The position numbers were made by a program, and so were the translations under genes. From assembly GCF_001586275.1 (NCBI RefSeq), contig NZ_CP014545.1:1824501-1888500 (forward strand): a stretch of DNA of 64,000 nucleotides. The letters are read 5' to 3'. Every line of letters starts with the position of its first letter. Position 1 is the first letter of the stretch. Shown here in pieces: positions 21,431 through 30,334 of the stretch. The DNA is from Sphingorhabdus sp. M41 (GTDB lineage: Bacteria > Pseudomonadota > Alphaproteobacteria > Sphingomonadales > Sphingomonadaceae). Under the pieces are notes generated by a model. The model was not told the DNA's origin. It ran no database searches and saw only the letters and a list, made by a program, of their open reading frames with translations.

Positions 21431-22726
21431 CTAGTGATCATAGGCCTTCGGCAGTGCGCCCGGAGCCGGGTCGCTATATCGATCCCTCAGCCGCATCTGG
21501 CGGTTGGAAAGCGATTGATCGACACCGTCGATGATGACCTTTTCGACCTGGGTCGAAAGCTCCAGTGGATCACCGGTCCAGATCACGACATCTGCCTGAC
21601 GACCGGCCTTGAGCGATCCCAGTTGGCCACTCATGTCCATGATTTCTGCGGGCACAGAACTGATCGCGGCAAAGGCCTCGTCCCAGGTCAGGCCGGTAGC
21701 GCGCGGCACCTTGTTCAGCGCGACGAGATTGCCGGCATATTGCACCGAATAGCGCAGCTGGTGCGCATCATTGTCGTTGATCATGCCAATCGCAACCTTG
21801 ACGCCGGCATCCTTCATCCGCCCGATATTGGACTGGGTCGCAGACAGGTCTTCAAAACCATAAGGCAGATCACTGAGCGCCGAAGCCAGCACCGGCACGC
21901 CTGCTGCCGCAATATGTTCGGCGACCCGCCATCCCTCATTGACTCCAACCAGAACCATTTTCAGCGCGGGGAAATCCTTGCGCAGGTCGAGCACCTTCAG
22001 GATGTCATTGGCGCTTTCGACATGGACCAGCAGCTTGGTGCTGCCGTTGATGACCGACAGCAGCGCTTTCGCATCGGAGGCCTTGAGCAGATCGCTATCG
22101 AAGGCAGCCGGATTGCGCGCATAGGTGCGGGCTTCTTCAAGCAAGGCCCGGAAATGGATGTGAGAGGCAGAACGACTGCCCCCTGCCCGGCTGTGGCCGG
22201 TTTCGCCCAGTTCTACAAACTGGAACGCGCGCGCCTCGGTGATCGGGTTTTCATCCTGTCCCAAATCAACCACCGCACCATATCCGCCGAATATCGAACT
22301 GGCAGTGCTCGGAGAAACGACAGCACGGGTTACCCCTGCTGCGCGATTTACCGCAACCGCCGAAGCAAAGGGATTGATCGCATATTGCACATCGAGCGCG
22401 GCCGAGAAAGGCGAGCCGCTGGCGTTCATGTCATTGGTCTCGGTGACTGCGCCGACCTCGACGAGACCAACCCGGCTGAACCCGGCAAAAATGCCTGGCG
22501 TGACCCATTTCCCGGTGGCGTCTATACGTCGCGCATCGGCGGGAATATTGACGTTGGCGCCAGCTGCGACAACTCGATCGTTACGGATCAGCACCGTGCC
22601 ACCTTCGATCGGCGCACTGCCGTCGCCGATCACGACCTTGCCACCGGTAATGGCAGTGGTCTGGGCAGCGAGAGGAGCAGCGATCAAAGCCGCAGCGGAG
22701 GCGAGCAACAGGGTAAAACGCTTCAT
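21431..22726 (-). CDS. Secreted amidohydrolase-like protein lacking the HxH metal motif
   Basis: 431 residues with a signal peptide (FTLLLASAAALIAAPLAAQ). The frame and C-terminus follow the amidohydrolase family (GSLKAGRQADVVIWTGDPLE). Where active members read PGxxDxHxH, this one has VTPGIFAGFSRVG, and a later metal His position reads GVNEGW, while VHVES keeps one His. It may be inactive or act with its partner: it overlaps the 466-residue amidohydrolase gene as ATGA. Together with the peptide transporter they look like one transcript. Family placement is sure, activity is not. Confidence 0.82.
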   Translation of the reverse strand: MKRFTLLLASAAALIAAPLAAQTTAITGGKVVIGDGSAPIEGGTVLIRNDRVVAAGANVNIPADARRIDATGKWVTPGIFAGFSRVGLVEVGAVTETNDMNASGSPFSAALDVQYAINPFASAVAVNRAAGVTRAVVSPSTASSIFGGYGAVVDLGQDENPITEARAFQFVELGETGHSRAGGSRSASHIHFRALLEEARTYARNPAAFDSDLLKASDAKALLSVINGSTKLLVHVESANDILKVLDLRKDFPALKMVLVGVNEGWRVAEHIAAAGVPVLASALSDLPYGFEDLSATQSNIGRMKDAGVKVAIGMINDNDAHQLRYSVQYAGNLVALNKVPRATGLTWDEAFAAISSVPAEIMDMSGQLGSLKAGRQADVVIWTGDPLELSTQVEKVIIDGVDQSLSNRQMRLRDRYSDPAPGALPKAYDH

Positions 22727-24123
22727 TTCACGTCTCCTTCACCGGGCTGGCCGAGCTCGAAATCGCTGACCGGGCGGCGCTTTGCATCGCTGCTGTCAAA
22801 CATCAGCGCGCCGTCAATCCAGACTTTCTCAGGCCGAGCGTAGACGCTGAGCGGATTGCCGTTCCACAAAACCATATCGGCCATCTTGCCGGGTTTCAGA
22901 CTACCGGTCATTTGATCGATGCCCATTGCCTTGGCAGGGTTGAGCGTGATCCAGCGGATCGCCTCGGCGTCGCTGATTTCAATGCCCATCGCCCGGCCAT
23001 CGGCAAGCGCCTTGGCCGCTTCCTGGTTGAGCCGCTGGATCTGGTTTTCGTCATCACTATGGATGATCACACAAGCCCCTGCCTTTTGCAGCAGCGCCGC
23101 ATTTTCCGGGATTGCGTCATAAGCTTCCATCTTGAAGCCCCACCAGTCTGCCCACACTGCGGAACAAATGCCCTCGTCGGCAAGAATATCGGCGATTTTA
23201 TAAGCTTCGACAGCGTGATGAAAGGCGGTCACCTTATAGCCAAATTCCTTCGACATATCGATGATCTGGGCGAGCTCGTCAGCGCGGTAGCAATGATTAT
23301 GCACCAGAATTTCCCCGTCCAGCACACCCGCCAGCGTTTCCTTGCCGAGATCCCGCTTGGGCGGCTTGGCGTCATTCATCTTGCTGCGATATTCCTGCGC
23401 ATCAATCCAGGTCTGCCGGTTGAGCGCCAGATTGCCCATGCGGGTGGACGGCATGCGGTTGCGGCTGCCATATACGCGCTTGGGATTCTCGCCGCAGGCC
23501 ATTTTCATACCATAAGGTGCGCCGGGAAACTTCATCCCCTGAACGGTCCGGGATGGTATATTCTTGAGCGTCACCGAACGACCACCGAAGAGATTGGCCG
23601 AACCGGGCAGGATTTGCAGTGACGTGATACCGCCGTTGGCCATGGCCCGCGAAAAGCCCGGATCCTGCGGCCAGACGCTATGTTCTGCCCAGACCTCCGG
23701 CGTCACCGGAGACGTGGCTTCATTGCCGTCGCTATGCGCCGACACGCTGGGTGTCGGATAGTCGCCAAGATGACTATGCACATCGATGATGCCCGGCGTG
23801 ATATATTTGCCGGTGCCATCAATGATCGCGGCATCCGCGGGAATCGCTGTTTCAGGACCGCCGACGGAGGTTATTTTACCGCCCGCCATGAACACGGTGC
23901 CATTGTCGATCCGACCGCCTTCACCGTCAAATATGGTCACGCCGGTGATGGCGGTTGAAGCAGATGGATAGGCTTTATAGGTAGACGGGAAGGCAGTTTG
24001 TTCGGGCTTGCTCGATTTGACCGGCGCTGACTTGCTGGCCGAATTTGTATCCGCTGCCGAAGCCGCGCAACCGGCCAACAACGATCCGCCAGCAACCAGC
24101 GCCAGCAAAGCCCGAAATTTCAT
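22723..24123 (-). CDS. Lipoprotein amidohydrolase (imidazolonepropionase/prolidase-like)
   Basis: Predicted metal-dependent hydrolase anchored as a lipoprotein: residues 1-20 form a signal with lipobox LLAGC. Of its 466 residues the metal motif PGIIDVHSHLGDYP, EILVHNHCYR, KVTAFHHAVE and VIIHSDDENQ supply the expected His and Asp ligands. The C-terminus GSLKPGKMADMVLWNGNPL is standard. It lies 34 bp after the peptide transporter and overlaps the metal-motif-less paralogue (ATGA). The set suggests hydrolysis of peptides or cyclic amides outside the cytoplasm coupled to uptake; this is inference. Confidence 0.88.
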   Translation of the reverse strand: MKFRALLALVAGGSLLAGCAASAADTNSASKSAPVKSSKPEQTAFPSTYKAYPSASTAITGVTIFDGEGGRIDNGTVFMAGGKITSVGGPETAIPADAAIIDGTGKYITPGIIDVHSHLGDYPTPSVSAHSDGNEATSPVTPEVWAEHSVWPQDPGFSRAMANGGITSLQILPGSANLFGGRSVTLKNIPSRTVQGMKFPGAPYGMKMACGENPKRVYGSRNRMPSTRMGNLALNRQTWIDAQEYRSKMNDAKPPKRDLGKETLAGVLDGEILVHNHCYRADELAQIIDMSKEFGYKVTAFHHAVEAYKIADILADEGICSAVWADWWGFKMEAYDAIPENAALLQKAGACVIIHSDDENQIQRLNQEAAKALADGRAMGIEISDAEAIRWITLNPAKAMGIDQMTGSLKPGKMADMVLWNGNPLSVYARPEKVWIDGALMFDSSDAKRRPVSDFELGQPGEGDVK

Positions 24124-24157
24124 ATAACGCCCCTTAAAATTATGGTTTGCCTAATCT

Positions 24158-25747
24158 TTATGGTTTTGTCGTCGGATGGATACCCGCAGATTGTGGGTCT
24201 CCGAATTCACGTTGGCCTTCCAGATCGTCACCGACATTGTCATCAGCGAGCGTATCAAGGTGCATCAGCTTCTTGATCAATGGCGATATAACAATCACCG
24301 CGACGCCGACACCGACTGCCACCCAGCCAACAGTTGAATAGACTTCCAGAACCCGATCGGGACCTGCCCCTTCCGCGCCGACCGCAGAAGCGATCAGTCC
24401 GGCAGCGAAATTGCCGGTGGCGGATGCAAAGAACCAGGTACCCATTATCAGGCTGGCCATATGCGAAGGCGCCAGGCGGTTCATCGCGCTCAGACCTACG
24501 GGAGACAGGCAAAGCTCACCCGTCGTATGCAGCAGGTAGATGAGGAAGATGAACAGGACCGGCGTAAGATTACCGGTTCCGGCAGCCAATGCACCTGCAA
24601 CCAGTACCAGGAAGCCCGCGCCCAGCTGAATCAATCCCAGACCAAATTTCGCCGGAGCAGATGGTTCGAGCCCCCTGCGACCAAGCATGGTCCAGAGCAG
24701 CGCGAATACCGGTGCCAGTAATACGATATAGATCGCATTGATCGACTGGAATACAGAAGCGGGAACTTCGATACCCAATATATTCCGGTCAACGCTGCGG
24801 TCGGTAAACAGGTTCAGCGACGAACCGGCCTGCTCGAACAAGGCCCAGAACAGGATCGAACCAAAAATCAGGAACATGGCCGCAAAAATGCGATCGCGAT
24901 CCTCTGAAGCGAGTTTGGCAACGGCGGTGTACAGGACATAGATGACCAATATCGCACCGGCAATTCCCAGCAACGAGCCGACCAAGGCCTGATATTGAAT
25001 CAATATCCAGACGAGACCGACAGTGGCAAAGCTGAGTAGATAAAGCAGCCATTCAAACTTGATGCCACCGACCTTGTTCTCAAGGAGCTTGGGATCATTG
25101 GCTTCACCACGACCAACCAGCAGGGGTTTGCCCCAGATGAACACTACAAGACCAAGCAACATTCCGAGACCTGCCGCTCCGAAGCCGTAGGACCAGCCAT
25201 AGGTCTGCCCCAACCAGCCAGCGATGATTGCGCCGAGCGCAGCACCTAGATTGATGCCCATGTAGAAAATCGTATAGGCCGGATCACGACGAATGTCGGT
25301 GCGGGTATAAAGTTGTCCAACAATGACCGAGATATTGGCCTTCAAAAAGCCCGAGCCAACGATGATGAAAGCAAGCGCCAGCCAGAAAATATTGATTGCA
25401 GGATCAGCCTGACCGCCGCCCTCTCCTTCGAAGGCCATCAGGAAATGACCAAAGGTGAGAAGCAGAGCGCCAAAGGCAACCGCTTTGCGCTGTCCGAGAT
25501 ACCGGTCAGCCAGATAGCCGCCCACTACCGGCGTGATATATACCAGAGCGGTATAGGCACCATAGATAACGCCGGCTTCGCTATCCGAATACATCCAATG
25601 CTGAACGAGATAGAATATCAGCAGCGCACGCATGCCGTAATAGGAAAAACGTTCCCACATTTCGGCAAAAAACAGAACAAAAAGTCCCTTGGGATGACCG
25701 AGGAATGTTCCTCTTGCATCACCTGATTCCAGATACTCACCCGCCAT
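24158..25747 (-). CDS. Proton-dependent oligopeptide transporter (POT/PTR family MFS)
   Basis: Imports di- and tripeptides with protons across the inner membrane. 529 residues with about 12-14 hydrophobic helices. The proton-coupling motif ExxERFxYYG appears as EMWERFSYYGMR near residue 33, and the conserved helix-4 region as NISVIVGQLY. The C-terminal region HTTGELCLSPVGLSAMNRLAP is characteristic of POT carriers. It is first in a three-gene unit with two amidohydrolases. A short inverted repeat in its leader (GGGCTG/CAGCCC, 25773-25791) is of unknown meaning. Confidence 0.94.
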   Translation of the reverse strand: MAGEYLESGDARGTFLGHPKGLFVLFFAEMWERFSYYGMRALLIFYLVQHWMYSDSEAGVIYGAYTALVYITPVVGGYLADRYLGQRKAVAFGALLLTFGHFLMAFEGEGGGQADPAINIFWLALAFIIVGSGFLKANISVIVGQLYTRTDIRRDPAYTIFYMGINLGAALGAIIAGWLGQTYGWSYGFGAAGLGMLLGLVVFIWGKPLLVGRGEANDPKLLENKVGGIKFEWLLYLLSFATVGLVWILIQYQALVGSLLGIAGAILVIYVLYTAVAKLASEDRDRIFAAMFLIFGSILFWALFEQAGSSLNLFTDRSVDRNILGIEVPASVFQSINAIYIVLLAPVFALLWTMLGRRGLEPSAPAKFGLGLIQLGAGFLVLVAGALAAGTGNLTPVLFIFLIYLLHTTGELCLSPVGLSAMNRLAPSHMASLIMGTWFFASATGNFAAGLIASAVGAEGAGPDRVLEVYSTVGWVAVGVGVAVIVISPLIKKLMHLDTLADDNVGDDLEGQREFGDPQSAGIHPTTKP

Positions 25748-25906
25748 TTACGAACTCCCCGATATACTGTGTGGGCTGTTAAACGCAGCCCGGTTGCCCC
25801 GCACACTAATGAAAAAAATGCGCAAGTGAAGCAGATTGTTTCAAGCGAGACCGGTTTATCACCAATTCTGCTTGCAATCAGGCCCGTCTCTTCCAAAGTG
25901 GCACAT

Positions 25907-26509
25907 ATGAGCGAAAACCAATTCAATGACTTGAGCAGCCTTGCCGCCTATTTGCCCTCCCGCCGATCCGGTCGCCCGCGCAATATGGTGGCGCCGGGCC
26001 CCAGCGACACGCAAATTCAAGAAATCGTCACCACTGCCCTGCGCACGCCCGACCATGGCAAGCTGGCACCTTGGCGTGTAATATCTGTAAGCGCCGATCA
26101 GCGCGATCGCCTGGGCCAGGGCTTTACCGAAGCCTATCTGAACGAAAAACCTGATGCAGGCCGACTGGAACTGGAAGGCCTCGAAACCATGGCGCATGAA
26201 GCGCCCGTGCTTCTCGTGCTGCTTTTTTCGCCAGTCGAATCCACAAAAATTCCGCTGTGGGAGCAGGAATTGAGCTGCGGCGCTTTTGCGATGAACATTC
26301 TCCACGCGGCTCATGCGATGGGCTTTGTCGGGGGCTGGATCACCGGCTGGCCCGCTTTCAACGACGACGTGCGAAATCTGTTCGGTTCGTCGCCTGAAAA
26401 AGTGGCCGGGTTCCTGTATATCGGCACATCCAATATCGAACTGACCGAGCGCCCACGGCCGGAACTCAACAATATCTTGTCCCGCTGGATGCCTGCCGCC
26501 ACAAAATAG
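25907..26509 (+). CDS. YdjA-like nitroreductase
   Basis: FMN-dependent NAD(P)H oxidoreductase of the minimal YdjA type, 200 residues. Motifs are LPSRRSGRPRNMVAPGPS, the FMN/active-site segment ALRTPDHGKLAPWRVI, and GGWITGWPAFNDDVRNLFG near the C-terminus, ending in GFLYIGT. The Met at 25907 is chosen; the upstream in-frame extension from 25769 has no family similarity. It is divergent from the peptide transporter. The physiological substrate is unknown. Confidence 0.9.
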   Translation: MSENQFNDLSSLAAYLPSRRSGRPRNMVAPGPSDTQIQEIVTTALRTPDHGKLAPWRVISVSADQRDRLGQGFTEAYLNEKPDAGRLELEGLETMAHEAPVLLVLLFSPVESTKIPLWEQELSCGAFAMNILHAAHAMGFVGGWITGWPAFNDDVRNLFGSSPEKVAGFLYIGTSNIELTERPRPELNNILSRWMPAATK

Positions 26510-26589
26510 CTGGTGCTTGCAAGACTAAATATCAGGAAAAGCTGAATTTGCGCCTTGCCTGCATCGCTGTGTTATGGCAGTGAGGCAGC

Positions 26590-26934
26590 ATGAACAATAC
26601 AGGCAAACCCGTATATCTGAAATTGCGGGATATCATTTCCGAATCCATATTGGATGGCGAATTTCGCGAAGGCGACATGCTGCCATCGGTCCGCGTTTTT
26701 GCAGCGGATCAGGGGGCCAACCCGCTCACCGTCGCCAAAGCCTATCAGGGATTTCAGGAAGACGGGCTGGTCACGGTGAAACGCGGCGTAGGCATGTTTG
26801 TCGCGGCCGGTGCGAAAAACCGCCTGCGCCTCGCCCAGCGAGAAGATTTTATCAAGAATATCTGGCCTCCCGTCGAGCGCCAGATGAAGCGGCTGGACCT
26901 GTCGATCGAGGATCTGCTGAAAAGCGACGCCTGA
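26590..26934 (+). CDS. GntR family regulator, YtrA type
   Basis: 114-residue DNA-binding protein. Residues about 5-75 are the GntR winged helix: LKLRDIISESILDGEFREGDMLPSVR with the recognition helix NPLTVAKAYQGFQEDG and wing VTVKRGVGMFV. The C-terminal 40 residues are a short helical segment, as in YtrA-type regulators that usually control ABC transporters. Here no ABC transporter is adjacent, so the target is unclear. It converges on prsT with a 7-bp gap. Confidence 0.9.
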   Translation: MNNTGKPVYLKLRDIISESILDGEFREGDMLPSVRVFAADQGANPLTVAKAYQGFQEDGLVTVKRGVGMFVAAGAKNRLRLAQREDFIKNIWPPVERQMKRLDLSIEDLLKSDA

Positions 26935-26941
26935 ACGGTCT

Positions 26942-28939
26942 TCAGCTTTTGACTTTTCTCCGGTCGGCCCGCCGGGCAGCATAAGCACGGCGCAGACTTT
27001 TCCGATAAACCCGATTTTCAGGCATGATCGCCACCGCTTTTTTCAGCAGACTGATACCATCTTTTTTGCGCGCATCATCTTCCATCAAGGCAAGACCGTA
27101 AAGATGGGATACCACAGGGCTTGACGGTTGCACGCGATAGGCATCCCGTCCGGCGGCGATCGCTTTTTCGGTTAGACCCAGACCGGTATAGGCCTGAGTC
27201 AGACCGGCCAGGATCAGTGCATCATTGTCGCCAATCCTTTTCCGCAGATTTTCGAGGATATGAGCGGCAACCGTCCAGCTTTCGGTTTCTAGATGGGCAT
27301 AGGCCATCCAGCGCAGCCCTGCGATATTGCTGGGATTATAATTGAGATATTGCGCCAGTGCCTCTCCCGATTGCTGCATCGCGCCGGTTGCACGAAAAAC
27401 CTCAACCAGGCGCAACATCACCGGTTCGGAGAACCGAATGCTGCGGGCTTTCTGAAGGGCATCGATCGCCTCATCATAATTGCCCATGGTGGCGGCTACA
27501 TCAGCGACCAGAATATGCGCCGCACTCGCGCCGGGATTGCTCTGCTGGAGCCGCTTTGCTTCGGCGAAAGCGGCATTATAATCGCCGGCAATATAAAGCG
27601 CTCGAATATAAGGGACCACCACGCGCGCATCATTCGCGTTGCGTTGCGCCTCTGCGCGCAGCACGTTCAGCGGAACAACGGCAACAAAAGCGCTCTCCTT
27701 GCCCAGGTCATGGATGGCGGCCCGGTTCAGCAAGCCGGTGGCCTGTCCGCGCTCATCCATTGCCTCAAGCGCTCGGCCCGCCAGCCACAATGCATAGGGA
27801 TCGGCCCCGCTCCGATTGACCTGTGCTTTCAGCACCTCGACCGCATCCACGGCGCTTCCGGCGAGATAGAGGGAACGGGCGAGCAGATTTTGCGCTTGCC
27901 GGTTATTGGGCTGCATTGACACCAGTCGCCGAAACTTGTCCACCGCTGCGTTGTGATTGCCTTCGCCATGCTCGATAATTCCCTGCACGAGCATCACTGC
28001 CGGTACATTGTCAATCTCGCCCCCGGTCTGTTGCATCAACCGTCTGGCCAGTCCAAATTTGCCGGCCCGAGCGGCAAGAACCGCCTGCATGAAGAACGCA
28101 CGCGGGTTTGTTCCATCCAGCGCGATGATCTTGCGGGCGACGACCAGCATGTCCGTCATTCGCCCCATATCACCCAGCGTTGCCGCATATTCGGTCAACA
28201 GCGACACATCATTCGGATCAATATCCAGCGCCCGTTCGAACCAGGGCAAAGCAGCGCCCAGTCCGAACTGGAACCGCAGCAGCTCGCCGCGATATTGCAA
28301 GGCACGGATATTGGCGGGGTCCAGCTTCACGGCTTCATCGACAGCATTGGTTGCGCCGGCCTGATCTCCCGATCGTGCCCGAAAGCGAGCAATATCAACC
28401 CAGAGGTCTGGATTTTTTCCGTCCAGCTCCATCGCCCGGTTATAGGCCGCCCCAGCCAGCTGTTCATCATCCATCTGCAGCGCGACTTTGCCCATGATCC
28501 GGGCCGCATAGCCCTGATTCTTCCGTGGAATATCATTGGTCAGCAGCTGATCGCGCGCCTTTTGTGCATTGCCTTGCAAGGAATAGGCATGGCCGTATAG
28601 ATGCCGGACAGCAGCAGGCTCGAGACCCAGCTTGACCGCCCGGTCGAGTTCCGCCTCCGCGCCAATGCCATCGCCGAGACCCAGCAAGACTTCAGCCTGT
28701 GCCACGCGCGCATCAATCCACTCGGGATCAGCCTTGATCGCGTTCATCAATTCGATCCGCGCCGACCTGATATCGCGTTTCGCGCGAAACTGCTCGGCCT
28801 TGCCAAAGGCTTCGCGGGCATCTTCATTGCCTTCGCTCGCGCCATGAATTGCGGTCGGCACGCCCACCAGGCCCACCGCCAGCGCAGCGGTGAGAATGAG
28901 CGACTTGCTGTAAAATCGCAATTTATGACCAATAACCAT
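26942..28939 (-). CDS. prsT: XrtA/PEP-CTERM system TPR-repeat protein
   Basis: 665-residue protein of tandem tetratricopeptide repeats across residues about 30-640 (for example ARIELMNAIKADPEWIDARVAQ, GAALPWFERALDIDPNDVS). A hydrophobic N-terminal segment (SLILTAALAVGLVGVP) suggests export or anchoring. The ATG at 28939 is chosen over TTG and GTG codons just upstream. Following prsK and prsR on the same strand, it matches the PrsT protein of exosortase/PEP-CTERM clusters, thought to act in exopolysaccharide assembly. Name by context and repeat architecture; the molecular role is unknown. Confidence 0.82.
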   Translation of the reverse strand: MVIGHKLRFYSKSLILTAALAVGLVGVPTAIHGASEGNEDAREAFGKAEQFRAKRDIRSARIELMNAIKADPEWIDARVAQAEVLLGLGDGIGAEAELDRAVKLGLEPAAVRHLYGHAYSLQGNAQKARDQLLTNDIPRKNQGYAARIMGKVALQMDDEQLAGAAYNRAMELDGKNPDLWVDIARFRARSGDQAGATNAVDEAVKLDPANIRALQYRGELLRFQFGLGAALPWFERALDIDPNDVSLLTEYAATLGDMGRMTDMLVVARKIIALDGTNPRAFFMQAVLAARAGKFGLARRLMQQTGGEIDNVPAVMLVQGIIEHGEGNHNAAVDKFRRLVSMQPNNRQAQNLLARSLYLAGSAVDAVEVLKAQVNRSGADPYALWLAGRALEAMDERGQATGLLNRAAIHDLGKESAFVAVVPLNVLRAEAQRNANDARVVVPYIRALYIAGDYNAAFAEAKRLQQSNPGASAAHILVADVAATMGNYDEAIDALQKARSIRFSEPVMLRLVEVFRATGAMQQSGEALAQYLNYNPSNIAGLRWMAYAHLETESWTVAAHILENLRKRIGDNDALILAGLTQAYTGLGLTEKAIAAGRDAYRVQPSSPVVSHLYGLALMEDDARKKDGISLLKKAVAIMPENRVYRKSLRRAYAARRADRRKVKS

Positions 28940-28948
28940 CACCAAGGT

Positions 28949-30334
28949 TCAGCTGGCTTGCTGCAGCTTATATTGCTTGAGCAGATCATAGAGGGTCGGG
29001 CGGCTGATCCCGAGCAACTTGGCCGCGTTGGAGATATTGCCGCCGGTTTGGGAAATGGCGCGCAGGATCGCCGAACGGTCAGCAGCTTCGCGCGCCGCTT
29101 TCAGGTTCAGCAAGTCCGTCGCCGCTTTGTCATCGACTTCCAGATCAAGATCGTTCGCGCCGATCATCTTGCCATCGGCCATGATCACCGCGCGCTTGAT
29201 CCGGTTCTCCAGCTCACGGACATTACCCGGCCAGTGCCAGGCTTCCAGCGCGGCCATCGCATCGGGAGCCAGTCCCTTGACCGCGGGATTGATTTCCGCG
29301 GCGAATTTCTTCTGGAAATGTCGCGCGAGCAGGCTGGTATCACCAGAGCGCTCGGACAGGGCCGGGATTTTGATCACGATTTCGGCAAGCCGGTAATAGA
29401 GATCTTCGCGAAATATATTCTCGCTTATCATCGTTTCAAGATTCTGATGGGTCGCACAAACGATCCTCGTATCGACAGCAATAGCCTTGCGCCCGCCAAT
29501 CCTCTCGATCACCCGTTCTTGCAGAAAACGCAGCAACTTCACCTGCAGTGGCAACGGAATATCCCCGACTTCATCCAGAAACAGCGTCCCGCCATCGGCC
29601 TGCTCAATCTTTCCTTCGGTCGTCTTGATCGCACCGGTAAACGCCCCCTTCTCATGTCCGAACAATTCGGACTCCAGCAGGTTTTCCGGAATCGCCGCGC
29701 AATTGATGGCAACAAATGCCTTGTCTCGCCGGTCGCTCGATTCATGCAGGCCCTTGGCCAGCAATTCCTTTCCCGTGCCACTGGCGCCGAGCAGCATGAC
29801 CGACGCATTGGTATTCGCCACGCGCTCGACCATCTGTGCGACTTTCAGCATTTCCGGGGCACCGGTAATAATCCCGCCCAATATATATCCTTCGCCATTG
29901 CCTCTCGCGGCAAGACTGGCATTTTCCTGTTCCAGCTTGTGCACGTGAAAGGCGCGCCGGACGATCAGTCCCAGTTCGTCAATATCGACTGGCTTCTGAT
30001 AAAAGTCCCAGGCGCCGCTGGAAATAGCCCGCAAGGCGCTGGATTTTTCCCCATGGCCCGACGCAACAATGACTTTCGTATCTGGTTTCAGGCTCAAGAT
30101 CGCATCCATGGTTGCGAAGCCTTCGGTGGTGCCGTCAGGATCCGGTGGCAGGCCGAGATCCAGAGTGACCACATCCGGCTCTTCGGCGCGCAGCATCTCG
30201 ATGGCTGATTCGCGATCGCCCGCTATGATCACCTCAAAATCGTCATAGGCCCATTTGAGCTGCTTCTGCAGACCCGGGTCATCTTCGACGATCAGCAGCT
30301 TTTCTTTTTTCGGTTGGCTTTTATCCGGCATCAT
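28949..30334 (-). CDS. prsR: PEP-CTERM-box sigma-54-dependent response regulator
   Basis: 461-residue activator. The N-terminal receiver (LLIVEDDPGLQKQLKWAY, DVVTLDLGLPP with phospho-Asp, QKPVDIDEL) is followed by an AAA+ domain with Walker A GASGTGKELLAKG, the sigma-54 contact loop GAFTGA and Walker B GTLFLDEVGDIP. The C-terminal Fis-type HTH reads GNISNAAKLLGISRPTLYDLL. It overlaps prsK (ATGATG around the TGA) and is the likely phosphorylation partner of that kinase. Known PrsR proteins activate exopolysaccharide and PEP-CTERM genes. No clear -24/-12 promoter was found in this block. Confidence 0.93.
   Translation of the reverse strand: MMPDKSQPKKEKLLIVEDDPGLQKQLKWAYDDFEVIIAGDRESAIEMLRAEEPDVVTLDLGLPPDPDGTTEGFATMDAILSLKPDTKVIVASGHGEKSSALRAISSGAWDFYQKPVDIDELGLIVRRAFHVHKLEQENASLAARGNGEGYILGGIITGAPEMLKVAQMVERVANTNASVMLLGASGTGKELLAKGLHESSDRRDKAFVAINCAAIPENLLESELFGHEKGAFTGAIKTTEGKIEQADGGTLFLDEVGDIPLPLQVKLLRFLQERVIERIGGRKAIAVDTRIVCATHQNLETMISENIFREDLYYRLAEIVIKIPALSERSGDTSLLARHFQKKFAAEINPAVKGLAPDAMAALEAWHWPGNVRELENRIKRAVIMADGKMIGANDLDLEVDDKAATDLLNLKAAREAADRSAILRAISQTGGNISNAAKLLGISRPTLYDLLKQYKLQQAS

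Noticed and set aside
25773-25791. Inverted repeat GGGCTG/CAGCCC upstream of the peptide transporter as an operator
   Set aside because: Only 6-bp arms with a 7-base spacer and no neighbouring regulator; could be chance.
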